Assembly (NCBI GenBank): GCA_913031335.1
Contig: CAJWGI010000033.1
Coordinates: 1 to 9,012, forward strand
Origin: an uncultured Anaerolineales bacterium
GTDB lineage: Bacteria > Chloroflexota > Anaerolineae > Anaerolineales > UBA11657
Length of the DNA: 9,012 nt
Reading direction: 5' to 3'
Shown: in pieces, positions 1 to 8,200 of the stretch
Numbering within the stretch: the stretch's first letter is position 1
Layout of the letters: each line of letters opens with the position of its first letter
Notes under the pieces: generated by a model
What the model was told of the DNA's origin: nothing
The model's database searches: none
The model's input: only the letters and a program-made list of their open reading frames with translations
Program-made: the position numbers and the translations under genes

Positions 1-1
1 G

Positions 2-589
2 GCGCATCATGCCGAGAACTGGCGCGAGATTCTGCAGCGAGAATCCATCGTTTACACTAACGCAGATTCGATATACGGATTCGGGCCGGAATGGTGGCGC
101 GAAACTCTGGGCGCAGAGCCGTATTTCAGCACCTCCGGCCCGGGCTGGGTGGCCGTTAGCCTGAACTCGCTGCCGATGGATGCCGAGCGACCGGTTGACC
201 TCGAGCTTGCGTCCGGGATGCACCTCAAGGGCTGGACGTTTGCGGAACATGACGGCGCTTTTGAGGCGACCCTGTGCTGGCAGGCGCTGCAATCCCCGGG
301 GGCCGATTACAGCACCTTTGTGCATCTGGGCAGCGTAGCGGAGATTGTGCTGCCCGAGCAGCTTGTGGCCTCTTCTGACCATTCCATCCCGGTGGACGGT
401 TGGCGTCCGAGCACCGGCTGGCGGCGCGAAGAGGTGGTCTGCGACGCCCACGCGATTGCGCTTCCGCCTGAGGCGGTGTTCAGCCATGTGATTGCAGGGA
501 TGTACACGCGCAATGCGTCAGGAGGTTTTGAGGAACTGGGGGCGTTGCGCTGGGCGCGCGCGGGGCGCCGATGGAGCGTGGTGCGGTGA
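2..589 (+). CDS. C-terminal end of a probable membrane glycosyltransferase-type protein (5' partial)
   Basis: The frame is open from base 2 to the TGA at 587..589, giving 195 visible residues, so the gene begins outside the window. An internal GTG at 149 could be called as a start, but the coding-like sequence before it (an Ala-His-His-Ala-Glu-Asn stretch, then Tyr-Gly-Phe-Gly-Pro-Glu-Trp-Trp) argues against that. No membrane segment is visible. From about residue 73 onward (base 218) it carries the beta-rich module seen at the ends of the three other large proteins here. Landmarks are LCWQAL, DYSTFVHL, WRPSTGW, DAHAIALP and IAGMYTR. It is closest to the last module of the 1041-aa protein at 5251..8376. 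The module and neighbourhood suggest the tail of a GT39 or related GT-C enzyme, which is inference because the catalytic part is missing. It overlaps the next gene, so the two are probably co-transcribed and translationally coupled. Confidence 0.75.
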   Translation, partial: AHHAENWREILQRESIVYTNADSIYGFGPEWWRETLGAEPYFSTSGPGWVAVSLNSLPMDAERPVDLELASGMHLKGWTFAEHDGAFEATLCWQALQSPGADYSTFVHLGSVAEIVLPEQLVASSDHSIPVDGWRPSTGWRREEVVCDAHAIALPPEAVFSHVIAGMYTRNASGGFEELGALRWARAGRRWSVVR

Positions 590-3162
590 CAGCGCTTTCC
601 ACAGCCCTGGCTTTATTTGGCTTGGCGGTGTTCGCGGCTTGGCCTCTACTGCGTGCCGGCGCTACCACGGTCATTGACGGGACAATCCACTTTTATCGGT
701 TGGCCGAACTCCATTGGGCACTGCAGAATGGAAGCATATACCCACGTTGGTTGCCTGATTTCGCCTACGGGTTTGGAGTTCCGACCTTCAATTTCTACCC
801 GCCGTTGAGTTACTGGGCCGCCGAGGTATGGGCGCTGCTGGGCCTGCCCCTCTCCAGGGCGCTTGAGGCGGGCTATTTCCTCGCGCTGCTCACGCTACTT
901 CTTGGAGCTTACCTGTGGGCGCGCGCGGTGTTCCGGTCGGAGGTGGCGGCCCTGGCTTCGGCCGCCTCGTATGGCCTGTGCCCATATCTATTTGTAAACC
1001 TACTGCGGCGAGGGGCCTACCCCGAGCTGTGGGGTATGGCGCTGGCGCCGTGGGTGCTGCTGGCGGTTGTGCGGCTGGCACGGAATGCTTGCACCCGATC
1101 AATGCTTATCCTGGCGGCTACGGTTGCCGTTCAGGTCTTAACCCATCCGCTCTCCGCTTTCATGCTCATTCCGTTCCTCCCCCTGTATCTGGTCGGCTTG
1201 ATTCGAGTTGATTGGCGGCGGTGGTTGTGGGCAGCTGGCGCGTTGCTACTTGCAGCAGGGCTGGCGGCTATTTGTTGGTTTCCGGCGCTAGCCGAAGAAA
1301 GCTTTGTGCAGATGTCGCGTACTGTGAGTCACCCGCTGCTGGATTTCCACAACCACTTTCTCTCCTTGAGCGCATTGCTAGGCTCGCCGTACGTGCTCGA
1401 TCCTCTGCGAATATTCATGCCCATGCAGCCCAGCCTTAGTTGGCTCATCGTCACATTAGCCCTTGTGGGGTGGTGGGCGCAACGACGGCGCTTGTCCATC
1501 CTTGCAATTGGGGTGATCGCGTTAACTATGGTTTTTCTAGTCACGCCTGCGTCAATGGTGGTGTGGGAATCGGTGCCCAAGATGCCCATGGTCCAGTTCC
1601 CTTGGCGTTTTGTGGGGCCGCTGAGTCTGCTGGTCGCGATGTTGGCTGGAGGCGGCGTGGCTGCACTCAAACAACGGTGGGTCTTGCCAATTTTTGTGCT
1701 GGGGGTCGCGCTGTTTTCGATGGGTTGGATGTTTGGCTATCCAGCGGCCAGCCTGGAGGGGAAAACGAACGCCGATATTCCAGCGTTTGAACGAAAAACC
1801 GGCCTAGTTGGTTCAACCGTGTTCGGTGAGTTCCTCACCGTGTGGATGCCCGAGCTGCCATCGTATGGTGTGTTCGAGAATAGTTACGCGGCTCGCGAGC
1901 TGCCGCCGCCTCGCCTGGACGTGGCGTCGCTGCCCCCCGGCGTGCAGGTGCTGCACGAGAGGCCACAGTTCGATTCCACTTCGATCGAGTACGAGACGAA
2001 CGCGCCTTTCGATGCCCGCCTGCACTGGTTGATCTTCCCCGATGTCCGGGCTGAAGTGGACGGCGTCTCTTTGCGGGTCGGGCCGGAGCCGGGTACCGGC
2101 CTGGTGCTTGTTTCTGGGCTGCCTGCTGGGCGGCACACGTTCACCGTCCAGCAGGTGCTCTCTGGCCCGCAGCGCATCGGTACGGTGATCAGCTTGGCAA
2201 GCCTAGTGATACTGGTCGGCGGCTGGCTGTTGGCACGGCGCACAGTCCGGGGGCGGCGCGCTACGCCTTTAAGATGGCAGGGTATTTCGGTCGCGCTGGT
2301 TGCTGCCGGCCTTATTGCGCTGCGCGTGACCTGGCTGGACGTACGACCGTCGCCTTTCTATCGCTCCAGCTTCGATGGAAAGCACGTGGAGGGCGCGGAG
2401 CCGCGCGCAGTCGATTTTGGCGCGAAGATGCGGCTCGTCGGTCTGCGTGTGAATGAGCGCAAGAACGAGGTTCGGCTCTACTGGCAACCTCTGCAGAAGC
2501 TGATAGTTGATTACAGCACGGCCTTGTATTTGGAAGATGCGGAGGGGTATCGCTATGGCCAAAAGGACAGCCAGCACCCCGGGGAGGTGCCCACCACCCG
2601 CTGGGGAGTGCAGCAGTACGCGGACGACGTGCATGCGTTGCGTCCCTTGCCGGGGACGCCCCCCGGGGAGTACCGCCTTGTGACCAGCGTTTATTCGGCG
2701 GATGGCGGCTTGGATGTGCTTACGCCGCAGGGGCCGGCGGGCCACTATGTGGACGTCGGCGTGTTCACGGTGCCGCGCGCCGGTCGCCCACCTAGCATCG
2801 CGGAACTGGCGCCGCAGGTGGTGAGCGAGAGGTCTTTTGGAGATTTCATCTTGCTGGGTTACGACATTGACCGGCCGGCGGTCGAGGCGGGAACGCCGTT
2901 CTACGTGACGCTCTACTGGCAGGCAACCCGGGTGCTTCCCGCCGGCACTCTTCTGGAGTTGATCTTGCGGCGGGGAGATGAGGTGCTGGCGAGCGTGACC
3001 GCACCCCTGACCACCCGCACCGTGAGTTGGGTAGTGGACGAGGTGGGGCGGGGCCCGCTGCGCTTGCCTGTGCCGGCTGAGACGCCGCCCGGCAAAGGTA
3101 TGATCCTGTTGCGTCTGGGAGGGCGGGAGATGGTTCTGGGCGAGATCGATGTGGCGGATTGA
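571..3162 (+). CDS. Large membrane protein, 6-pyruvoyl-tetrahydropterin synthase-related / YfhO-like GT-C family
   Basis: 863 aa from the ATG at 571. Residues 8-28 form a first membrane helix. An acidic-histidine loop follows (I35-D36-G37-T-I-H40), then the family-typical 'YPRWLPDFAYGFGVPTFNFY' at 57-76. About ten more hydrophobic segments run to about residue 390. 'VQFPWRFVGP' (341-350) and 'GEFLTVWMPELP' (419-430) are also shared with the paralogue at 5251..8376. Residues 480-530 look like the extracytoplasmic YfhO-like domain ('DVRAEVDG', 'GLPAGRHTF'). Two hydrophobic segments (about 537-556 and 571-585) follow, then two beta-rich modules (618-735, 757-863). The family name is historical and implies no pterin chemistry. 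The fold suggests transfer of a sugar from a polyprenyl-phosphate donor outside the membrane, but this is unproven. Start choice: ATG 571 has no clear ribosome binding site. GTG 586 gives an 858-aa protein, a 4-base GTGA overlap with the upstream stop, and a GGAG nine bases before it, so it is a strong alternative. Confidence 0.9.
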   Translation: MERGAVTALSTALALFGLAVFAAWPLLRAGATTVIDGTIHFYRLAELHWALQNGSIYPRWLPDFAYGFGVPTFNFYPPLSYWAAEVWALLGLPLSRALEAGYFLALLTLLLGAYLWARAVFRSEVAALASAASYGLCPYLFVNLLRRGAYPELWGMALAPWVLLAVVRLARNACTRSMLILAATVAVQVLTHPLSAFMLIPFLPLYLVGLIRVDWRRWLWAAGALLLAAGLAAICWFPALAEESFVQMSRTVSHPLLDFHNHFLSLSALLGSPYVLDPLRIFMPMQPSLSWLIVTLALVGWWAQRRRLSILAIGVIALTMVFLVTPASMVVWESVPKMPMVQFPWRFVGPLSLLVAMLAGGGVAALKQRWVLPIFVLGVALFSMGWMFGYPAASLEGKTNADIPAFERKTGLVGSTVFGEFLTVWMPELPSYGVFENSYAARELPPPRLDVASLPPGVQVLHERPQFDSTSIEYETNAPFDARLHWLIFPDVRAEVDGVSLRVGPEPGTGLVLVSGLPAGRHTFTVQQVLSGPQRIGTVISLASLVILVGGWLLARRTVRGRRATPLRWQGISVALVAAGLIALRVTWLDVRPSPFYRSSFDGKHVEGAEPRAVDFGAKMRLVGLRVNERKNEVRLYWQPLQKLIVDYSTALYLEDAEGYRYGQKDSQHPGEVPTTRWGVQQYADDVHALRPLPGTPPGEYRLVTSVYSADGGLDVLTPQGPAGHYVDVGVFTVPRAGRPPSIAELAPQVVSERSFGDFILLGYDIDRPAVEAGTPFYVTLYWQATRVLPAGTLLELILRRGDEVLASVTAPLTTRTVSWVVDEVGRGPLRLPVPAETPPGKGMILLRLGGREMVLGEIDVAD
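573..588 (+). promoter_or_regulatory. GGAG ribosome binding site and GTG alternative start (GTGA overlap)
   Basis: GGAG at 573..576 lies nine bases before the GTG at 586..588. That GTG overlaps the TGA (587..589) of the upstream gene as GTGA. This is the usual layout for translational coupling within an operon and favours GTG 586 over ATG 571 as the start of the 863-aa gene. The ATG itself forms part of the GGAG region. Confidence 0.45.
2422..3159 (+). repeat. Two divergent beta-rich modules (A, B) at the end of the 863-aa protein
   Basis: Protein-level repeat. Module A (residues 618-735) runs from 'RLVGLRV' through 'EVRLYWQPL', 'DYSTALYL' and 'PGTPPGEYRL' to 'VDVGVFTV'. Module B (757-863) begins 'FILLGYDIDRP', has 'TLYWQAT' and ends with 'LPVPAETPPGKGMILLRL'. 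Each has the pattern of an opening L-x-G strand, a YW-Q strand, a middle strand, and a late proline-glycine turn before the last strands. Probably extracytoplasmic beta-sandwiches, possibly carbohydrate-binding or structural; the role is not shown by the sequence. Confidence 0.6.
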
Positions 3163-3171
3163 TTCAGTCCG
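3155..3171. other. Imperfect palindrome spanning the two convergent stop codons; weak terminator candidate
   Basis: CGGATTGATTCAGTCCG is a 17-base imperfect palindrome centred on base 3163, the single base between the two stop codons (TGA 3160..3162 on +, TCA 3164..3166 read as TGA on -). In a + strand transcript it folds as six or seven pairs, one of them U-G, around a 3-5 base loop. In a - strand transcript the same position is a C-A mismatch. No run of T follows on either side, so it is not a standard intrinsic terminator. It could be partly chance, because facing TGA stops are themselves complementary. Confidence 0.25.
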
Positions 3172-5233
3172 TTGTCACCACCCCCACCTGAACTTCGTCT
3201 CTTCCGTCCGGCATGGTATAGCGCGTGCCGTTATCCAAACGATATAGCCCCAGAGAGACGCGATAATCGCCGGGTGCGGCGTTGGGGGGCAGGTGCAACG
3301 TGTGCCGCTGCGCAAATCGCAGGCCTGGGCGCCACAGTTCCGGCGTAATGTCCAGGCCATCATCTCCACCCAGGAACTTGCCTGCCGGACCAAACAGGTG
3401 TGCAGAAATGCTGATAGGCGGCGGCAGGAGGGCATCCACTTGCCAGAGGGCGCTTATATTCAATGTTTCACCTGCGCGCGTCACTGTCGCCCCCAGCAGC
3501 GTCAGGCTCTCTCCCAGCGTGGCCGCCGGGAGAGGGTTGATGGAGGGCATGACCCGGGCTCCGATGAGCCGATAGGGCAGCACAATATCTGGCGCCGAAC
3601 CCACCTCCACCCCGGGAAAGTTTTCCATGGTCGCAACGGCTCCGTCCGGAATCATGGCAATCAAGTCGCTTTCACGGACTGGCACAATAATCAGGTAGTT
3701 GTCCGGGAGTGGGGGAATGGGAGCATCTTTGTGTAGTACTAAGAGCAACTCTTCATTAATGGCAGCGGGCGGCAGCGGTGCAGCGGGTTGGAGCAGCCGC
3801 AGTGCGGGCGTGGCGTTAGGCACGAGCGGAACTAGGAATCTCACGGCCGGATTCTCGCTCCAGACAGAGGCTTCCATCCACGTCTGCCGTTTCGGCGCGG
3901 GGCGACTCGAGCCGGCGAGTACGCCCCTGTCCTGCCAGCCCACATTCAGGAAACGGTTGACTGCCGTGGCGACCACGGTGATAGGGTGGTCAAAAGATGT
4001 CGCAATCTGGGGCCGCGCCAGGTGCCGCTCGAGCCAGAAATCGCGCGTCGTGATGAATGCCGATCCGAGCATCATTGCACCGACAACCAGGAGCGCTAGC
4101 ACCGGTTGTACCAGAGTGGTCAGGCGACGATACATCCAATCTATCCCTATCGCGGGCCAGATGAAAAGCACTGGCAATATCGTACTGGCGCGGCGAAAAT
4201 GTGGCGCGGATTCCGAAAAGATCGTCACCAGCAGCCCAGCGCCTACCCATAGACTCAGTAATAGCATTTTCGTACGCCACCGTCTGTGTAGTGAAAGGCC
4301 CAGCGAAATCAGGAACGGAACAGCCATGAGTAGGTCGAAGACTGGCCGGCCCGCAATGTTCTGGCGCCAATTCCAGTCCCCTCTAGATTTCATCACGAAC
4401 ATTCGCAACACAATCAGTGTTTGCTTTCCTGCTGTAGTCATGAGCGTTTTGAAGTCATCTCCGGCGTTGAAGACAGCAACATCTTCGCTGCGTTCGATCA
4501 CCACCGTCCAGTTGCCCGATGCGTAGAGCAGAAGGGGTGTAGCCGCGAGAAGAAACGCGGCCACAAAGAACAACGCACCCGGCCACAAGCGCCGGGCAGC
4601 GCCACCCACTGCCAGCAGCAGCGCCCACAGTGGAAATATCAGCGGGACCACACGCGCCGCCTCGTATGTGTATAAAGCTAGGCCAATTAGCAGGCCGGAC
4701 AGGGTCCAACACCACCATCGGCGGCTTTGCCACCCCCTGACGCCCAGCCACAAGCCAAATGACAATAAGAGCGCTGACATGGCCGGATTATCGCCTAGGC
4801 GTCCGAGGAGGATCATCCAAACGGAAAACGCACCGGTAAACGCTGCTAGGAGGCCAATTCGCCGGCTGAACAGGCTCTGCGCGACCAGGTAAACGCCTAG
4901 AACAGTGCCGCAGCCAGCAAGGATCGCCGGCAGGCGAATTGCTGCCGGGGTTCGCCCCAGGATGGAGATGGAATGCGCAACCGCGTAAGTGAATAGTGCC
5001 GCCCGGCTGTTTTCACCCGCAAAGTAGATCGGTCTTGCGCCACGGATGATCTCAAGCGCGTCCAAGCCCTCAACTGCTTCGTCGTAATACAGCCCAGCCG
5101 GCAGCGAGGCGAAATCAACAAACCGCAGCAGGGCAGCCAATGACAATGTCAAGCCGATCGCGAGGACCGCTGCGCGAGTAGCGCCCGGGCTGCCTCGCGC
5201 TGACATTGACGGGTAAAGGTGGTTTGACTTCAT
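3164..5233 (-). CDS. GT39 (PMT/ArnT-like) membrane glycosyltransferase with C-terminal beta module
   Basis: 689 aa from the ATG at 5233. Residues 20-40 are a membrane helix, followed by 'LPAGLYYDEAVEG' with D51-E52, the acidic pair expected in the first outer loop of GT39/ArnT enzymes that use a polyprenyl-phosphate sugar donor. The next loop has 'IYFAGENSRAALFTY' (69-83). About ten further hydrophobic segments extend to about residue 395, including 'SAPHFRRASTILPVLF' (342-357), the position of the HxR-like segment before a late helix. A soluble region follows, then a beta-rich module (577-689) with 'LTLLGATV', 'SALWQVD' and 'PGDYRVSLGLYR'. Acceptor and sugar are unknown. The frame runs open upstream to 5458, but that stretch lies inside the 3' end of the preceding gene, is arginine/proline-rich and not membrane-like, so I reject it. 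ATG 5233 lies 17 bases after the upstream stop. Its ribosome binding site is weak (GGGCAAGAA). ATG 5206 is a less likely alternative. Probably in one operon with the two genes upstream of it. Confidence 0.9.
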   Translation of the reverse strand: MKSNHLYPSMSARGSPGATRAAVLAIGLTLSLAALLRFVDFASLPAGLYYDEAVEGLDALEIIRGARPIYFAGENSRAALFTYAVAHSISILGRTPAAIRLPAILAGCGTVLGVYLVAQSLFSRRIGLLAAFTGAFSVWMILLGRLGDNPAMSALLLSFGLWLGVRGWQSRRWWCWTLSGLLIGLALYTYEAARVVPLIFPLWALLLAVGGAARRLWPGALFFVAAFLLAATPLLLYASGNWTVVIERSEDVAVFNAGDDFKTLMTTAGKQTLIVLRMFVMKSRGDWNWRQNIAGRPVFDLLMAVPFLISLGLSLHRRWRTKMLLLSLWVGAGLLVTIFSESAPHFRRASTILPVLFIWPAIGIDWMYRRLTTLVQPVLALLVVGAMMLGSAFITTRDFWLERHLARPQIATSFDHPITVVATAVNRFLNVGWQDRGVLAGSSRPAPKRQTWMEASVWSENPAVRFLVPLVPNATPALRLLQPAAPLPPAAINEELLLVLHKDAPIPPLPDNYLIIVPVRESDLIAMIPDGAVATMENFPGVEVGSAPDIVLPYRLIGARVMPSINPLPAATLGESLTLLGATVTRAGETLNISALWQVDALLPPPISISAHLFGPAGKFLGGDDGLDITPELWRPGLRFAQRHTLHLPPNAAPGDYRVSLGLYRLDNGTRYTMPDGRDEVQVGVVTTD

Positions 5234-5250
5234 TTCTTGCCCACAGATTG

Positions 5251-8200
5251 CTAGGGAATCACGGTGAGCAGGCCGAGCAGCGCGCGGCTGTCGGTGTGTT
5301 CGCCCGCGCCCGTGATTGGCAGCCGCTCGCCGCTTGCTCGGTCTACAAGGCCGGCGTACAGGCGATATGCGCCCGGTTGCGCGTCGGCGGGGATAGTAAA
5401 CGCATGGGGGTCGTCTACATATTCTCCCGCTACCCAGCCAGCAGAAGGGCGCGTCCAATTCAGTGGAACACCATCATGCTGGGCGACCAGTTCTCCGGAT
5501 AAACTTTCCAGATGCACGAAGGCGCTCACGTCTTCGTGCGGCGTGGCCAAGGCGCGCCAAATGAGGCGGGTTTTCAGCACTTCACCTGGCCGCGCCTGTG
5601 GCCGGCTCCAATCATAGCCGCTGAGGAGGATATCCTTGCCGAATGTGAGCCGCGCTGGATAGCTGACATTCGGTGGCTCAAAGATGCGCTCGGGCGCGGT
5701 GACGCGCAGCTTATCTAGGTATGTGACAGCGCTTCCCTCGGAATTCGCTCGTACTGTCCAGCTGTGCTCTCCGTCCGGCATGTCGGCCGGCAGGCGCAGC
5801 AAGTGTTGACCGCGCCAGACGTCGCCCGTCTGCCACTGACTGGTCGGGAAGCCGGGCGTCGGTTCGAGTCTGAGCGCGAAATCTGTTCCGCCCAATGCGA
5901 GGGTGACGTGCTCATCCGAGCTGGGCGTAGTTTGCGCGTGAAAGAAGAGAGTGACTGTCATCAAATCGCCGGGGCCGGCCTGCCGACGGTCGGCGCTTCC
6001 GCCAAACAGAGTAATCTCCGGGGTCAGGTGGGTTCCTGTTTCGATTTGCATTTCCAATGCGGCCGCGGATGCCGGCGTGGGTGGGCGCACAACTTTCACC
6101 GCCCCCAGGTCAATGCGGTCTGTCTGCGGCACGCCTTCGGGTGTGATGGTTTTTGAGGTCTCCAGAGTGGCGTAGTCGAAGAAGGTCGCGTACAGTCGGT
6201 ATTCGCCTGGCGGTGTTCCGGGCAGCAGCTGGTATTGGCGCGCGAACTGGCCGTACTCTCCCACTGGCCAGTACTGCGTGCGCGGCGGTTCGCGATGCCA
6301 GCGTGGCGGTACGGTCTCGTGCGGGTTGAGGTTCCAGACAAGGTTGTCAGCACTCTGCACCAGGAAAAATGGCCGAAAGTCGCGCTGGGGCGTGCTGTGC
6401 GGGGTCAGGTACAGGACCACCTCGAACGTGCCGCCGCTCGGCACCGGATCAGGCCTGACACTGTAAGCGAGCGTGTCCAATCCGTTGTCGAGCGAGACCG
6501 CCAGCGGAGTACCGAGCGAAGCCGCCTCGACCGAGGTGCGCTGAAAGGCGTTGTCGCTGCGCTCAATCAGCAGCAGCTTAGCCGCGAGCAGCCCGAGCGG
6601 CACCGCCAACAGCAGAGCAGGAGCGCGCGGGTGTCGCCACGGGCGCGCTGCCGGACGCGGGGGGGCAGCAAGTAGCACGGTAAAAGTTGCCAGCAACGCA
6701 GCCACTGCAATACCGGAGGCCAGCGCGCGCAACGGAGTGACGCCAAAATAAACGCGCAATTCGTGTTCGCCGGCCGGGACATCGAACTTCATCAGGCCCG
6801 TGCCCGCCGCCACCTCGAGCGGGTGCGGCTGCCCATCGATGCTCACGCGCCAGCCGAGGTAGTAGAACATCCGATAGGCAGCGCGGAAGGCCTCGGGGGT
6901 GCGCAGGGTTGCGCGGAAGTCTAGCGGGTCCGGGTCGAGAATATCAAGCGTTGCCCCGGCAGGTAGCCCGCGCAGCCGCTCGGGCGTTTCGCCTGCCTGA
7001 AGCGCCTCGGCCAGCGTGTTGTCCTGCGGCAAATAACGCACGGTCTTTGGAAGAAACTCCCCTTTGGCAGAGGTGCCCACGGTGAAGGTGCTGTATTCGT
7101 ATTCGATCATTGTGCCGATCGTGGCCTCAGCGAACTCGGAACAGTAGCGCGGATACCACCACGAAAGGTGACCGAGCGCAGCGACGACAGCGATGATTGC
7201 GGCCCCAAACCAGGCACGATTGGATCTCTCGAGCCAGCGCACGGCCGCCCCGGCCATAGCGGCGGCGCACAGCGTGGCGACCCCCAGCATGCGCCAGGGG
7301 AACTGCACAAATGGCAGCAGCGGGAGCGCATCCCAGAGCGGGCGCGTTAGCGGGAGAGTGAGTCCGCCGTAAAGCAGCAGCGCGCCAAAGAAGAACAGCG
7401 GACGCGCCGCGCCACCTTTCAGCCGGCGCGTGTCCGCGCGAGCGGGACGCAGCGTCACAGTGGCCGCCCCCAGCAACGCCAGCCCGGCGGCGATGGCCCC
7501 GAGCGCCTTCGGCGGTGACGGGTTAAGCAAGCGCGGCTGCGTGGCTACCGGTGGGGCCAGCAATTCGGCGACGGTCAAAAAATTGGTGTAATAGGTGAAA
7601 ACCGGCGGGACGAGCAACTGCTCGGCCTGCACCAGGTCGCGCTCTGCCAGCGCCGGCAGCCAGAAATGCGCGCTGAGCGCCAGCCCCGCCAGCATGATGG
7701 CAGCAGCGCGCGCCAGCAGCTGCCGGCGTCTTCGTTCACCGGAAACAAACACTGCGTATCCCGCGATGAGCGGCGCGGCGAGCAGCGCTGAAGCGTTGTG
7801 GGTATAAATCAGGGCAGCAAAACACAGCACTGCGAGCGCCCCCCAGCGCAGCGATTCGCGCCGTAGCGCCCGGTCCAGAGTCCACAATGTCAGCGGCAGC
7901 CAGACCAGCGCCAAGGTCTCGGCCAGCGCTCCGCGAAAGAGCACATTGAAAGCCAGATACGGCGAGGTCTGGTACACGACTGCGGCGGCCAGCGCTGCCC
8001 ACGGGCCCCACCAATCGCGCACCAGCGCAAACACCGCGAGTCCCGCCAGCAGTATGCACAGCGCAAACGCGATGTGCAGCGCCAACGGAAAGATGAACCC
8101 CAGCGCGTGCAGCCCGGCGAGAATGTATGAACCCAGCGGAGCGTAAAAATTGTAGAGCGGATAGCCGAAGCCGTGCGCCATGTGCGGCGACCAGCGCGGG

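Noticed and set aside
2651..2668. Self-complementary CCCC/GGGG stretch that could form a hairpin
   Set aside because: It is explained by codons for the PGTPPGE turn in a GC-rich gene and lies mid-gene with no T run.
2269..2745. 158-residue open frame on the - strand
   Set aside because: It is antisense to the 863-aa gene within module A, arginine-rich, and has no motif or ribosome binding site support.
571..3162. Taking the name '6-pyruvoyl-tetrahydropterin synthase-related' as pterin biosynthesis
   Set aside because: The protein is a polytopic membrane protein without a pterin synthase zinc site; the name is a legacy of family annotation.
3699..4526. 275-residue open frame on the + strand
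   Set aside because: It is fully antisense to the GT39 gene and its translation is serine/arginine-rich without recognisable motifs. It is a shadow of a GC-rich gene.
5234..5458. 75-residue upstream extension of the GT39 gene
   Set aside because: It lies within the coding 3' end of the preceding gene, is rich in R, P and A, and has no membrane or domain character. ATG 5233 just after the upstream stop is far more natural.
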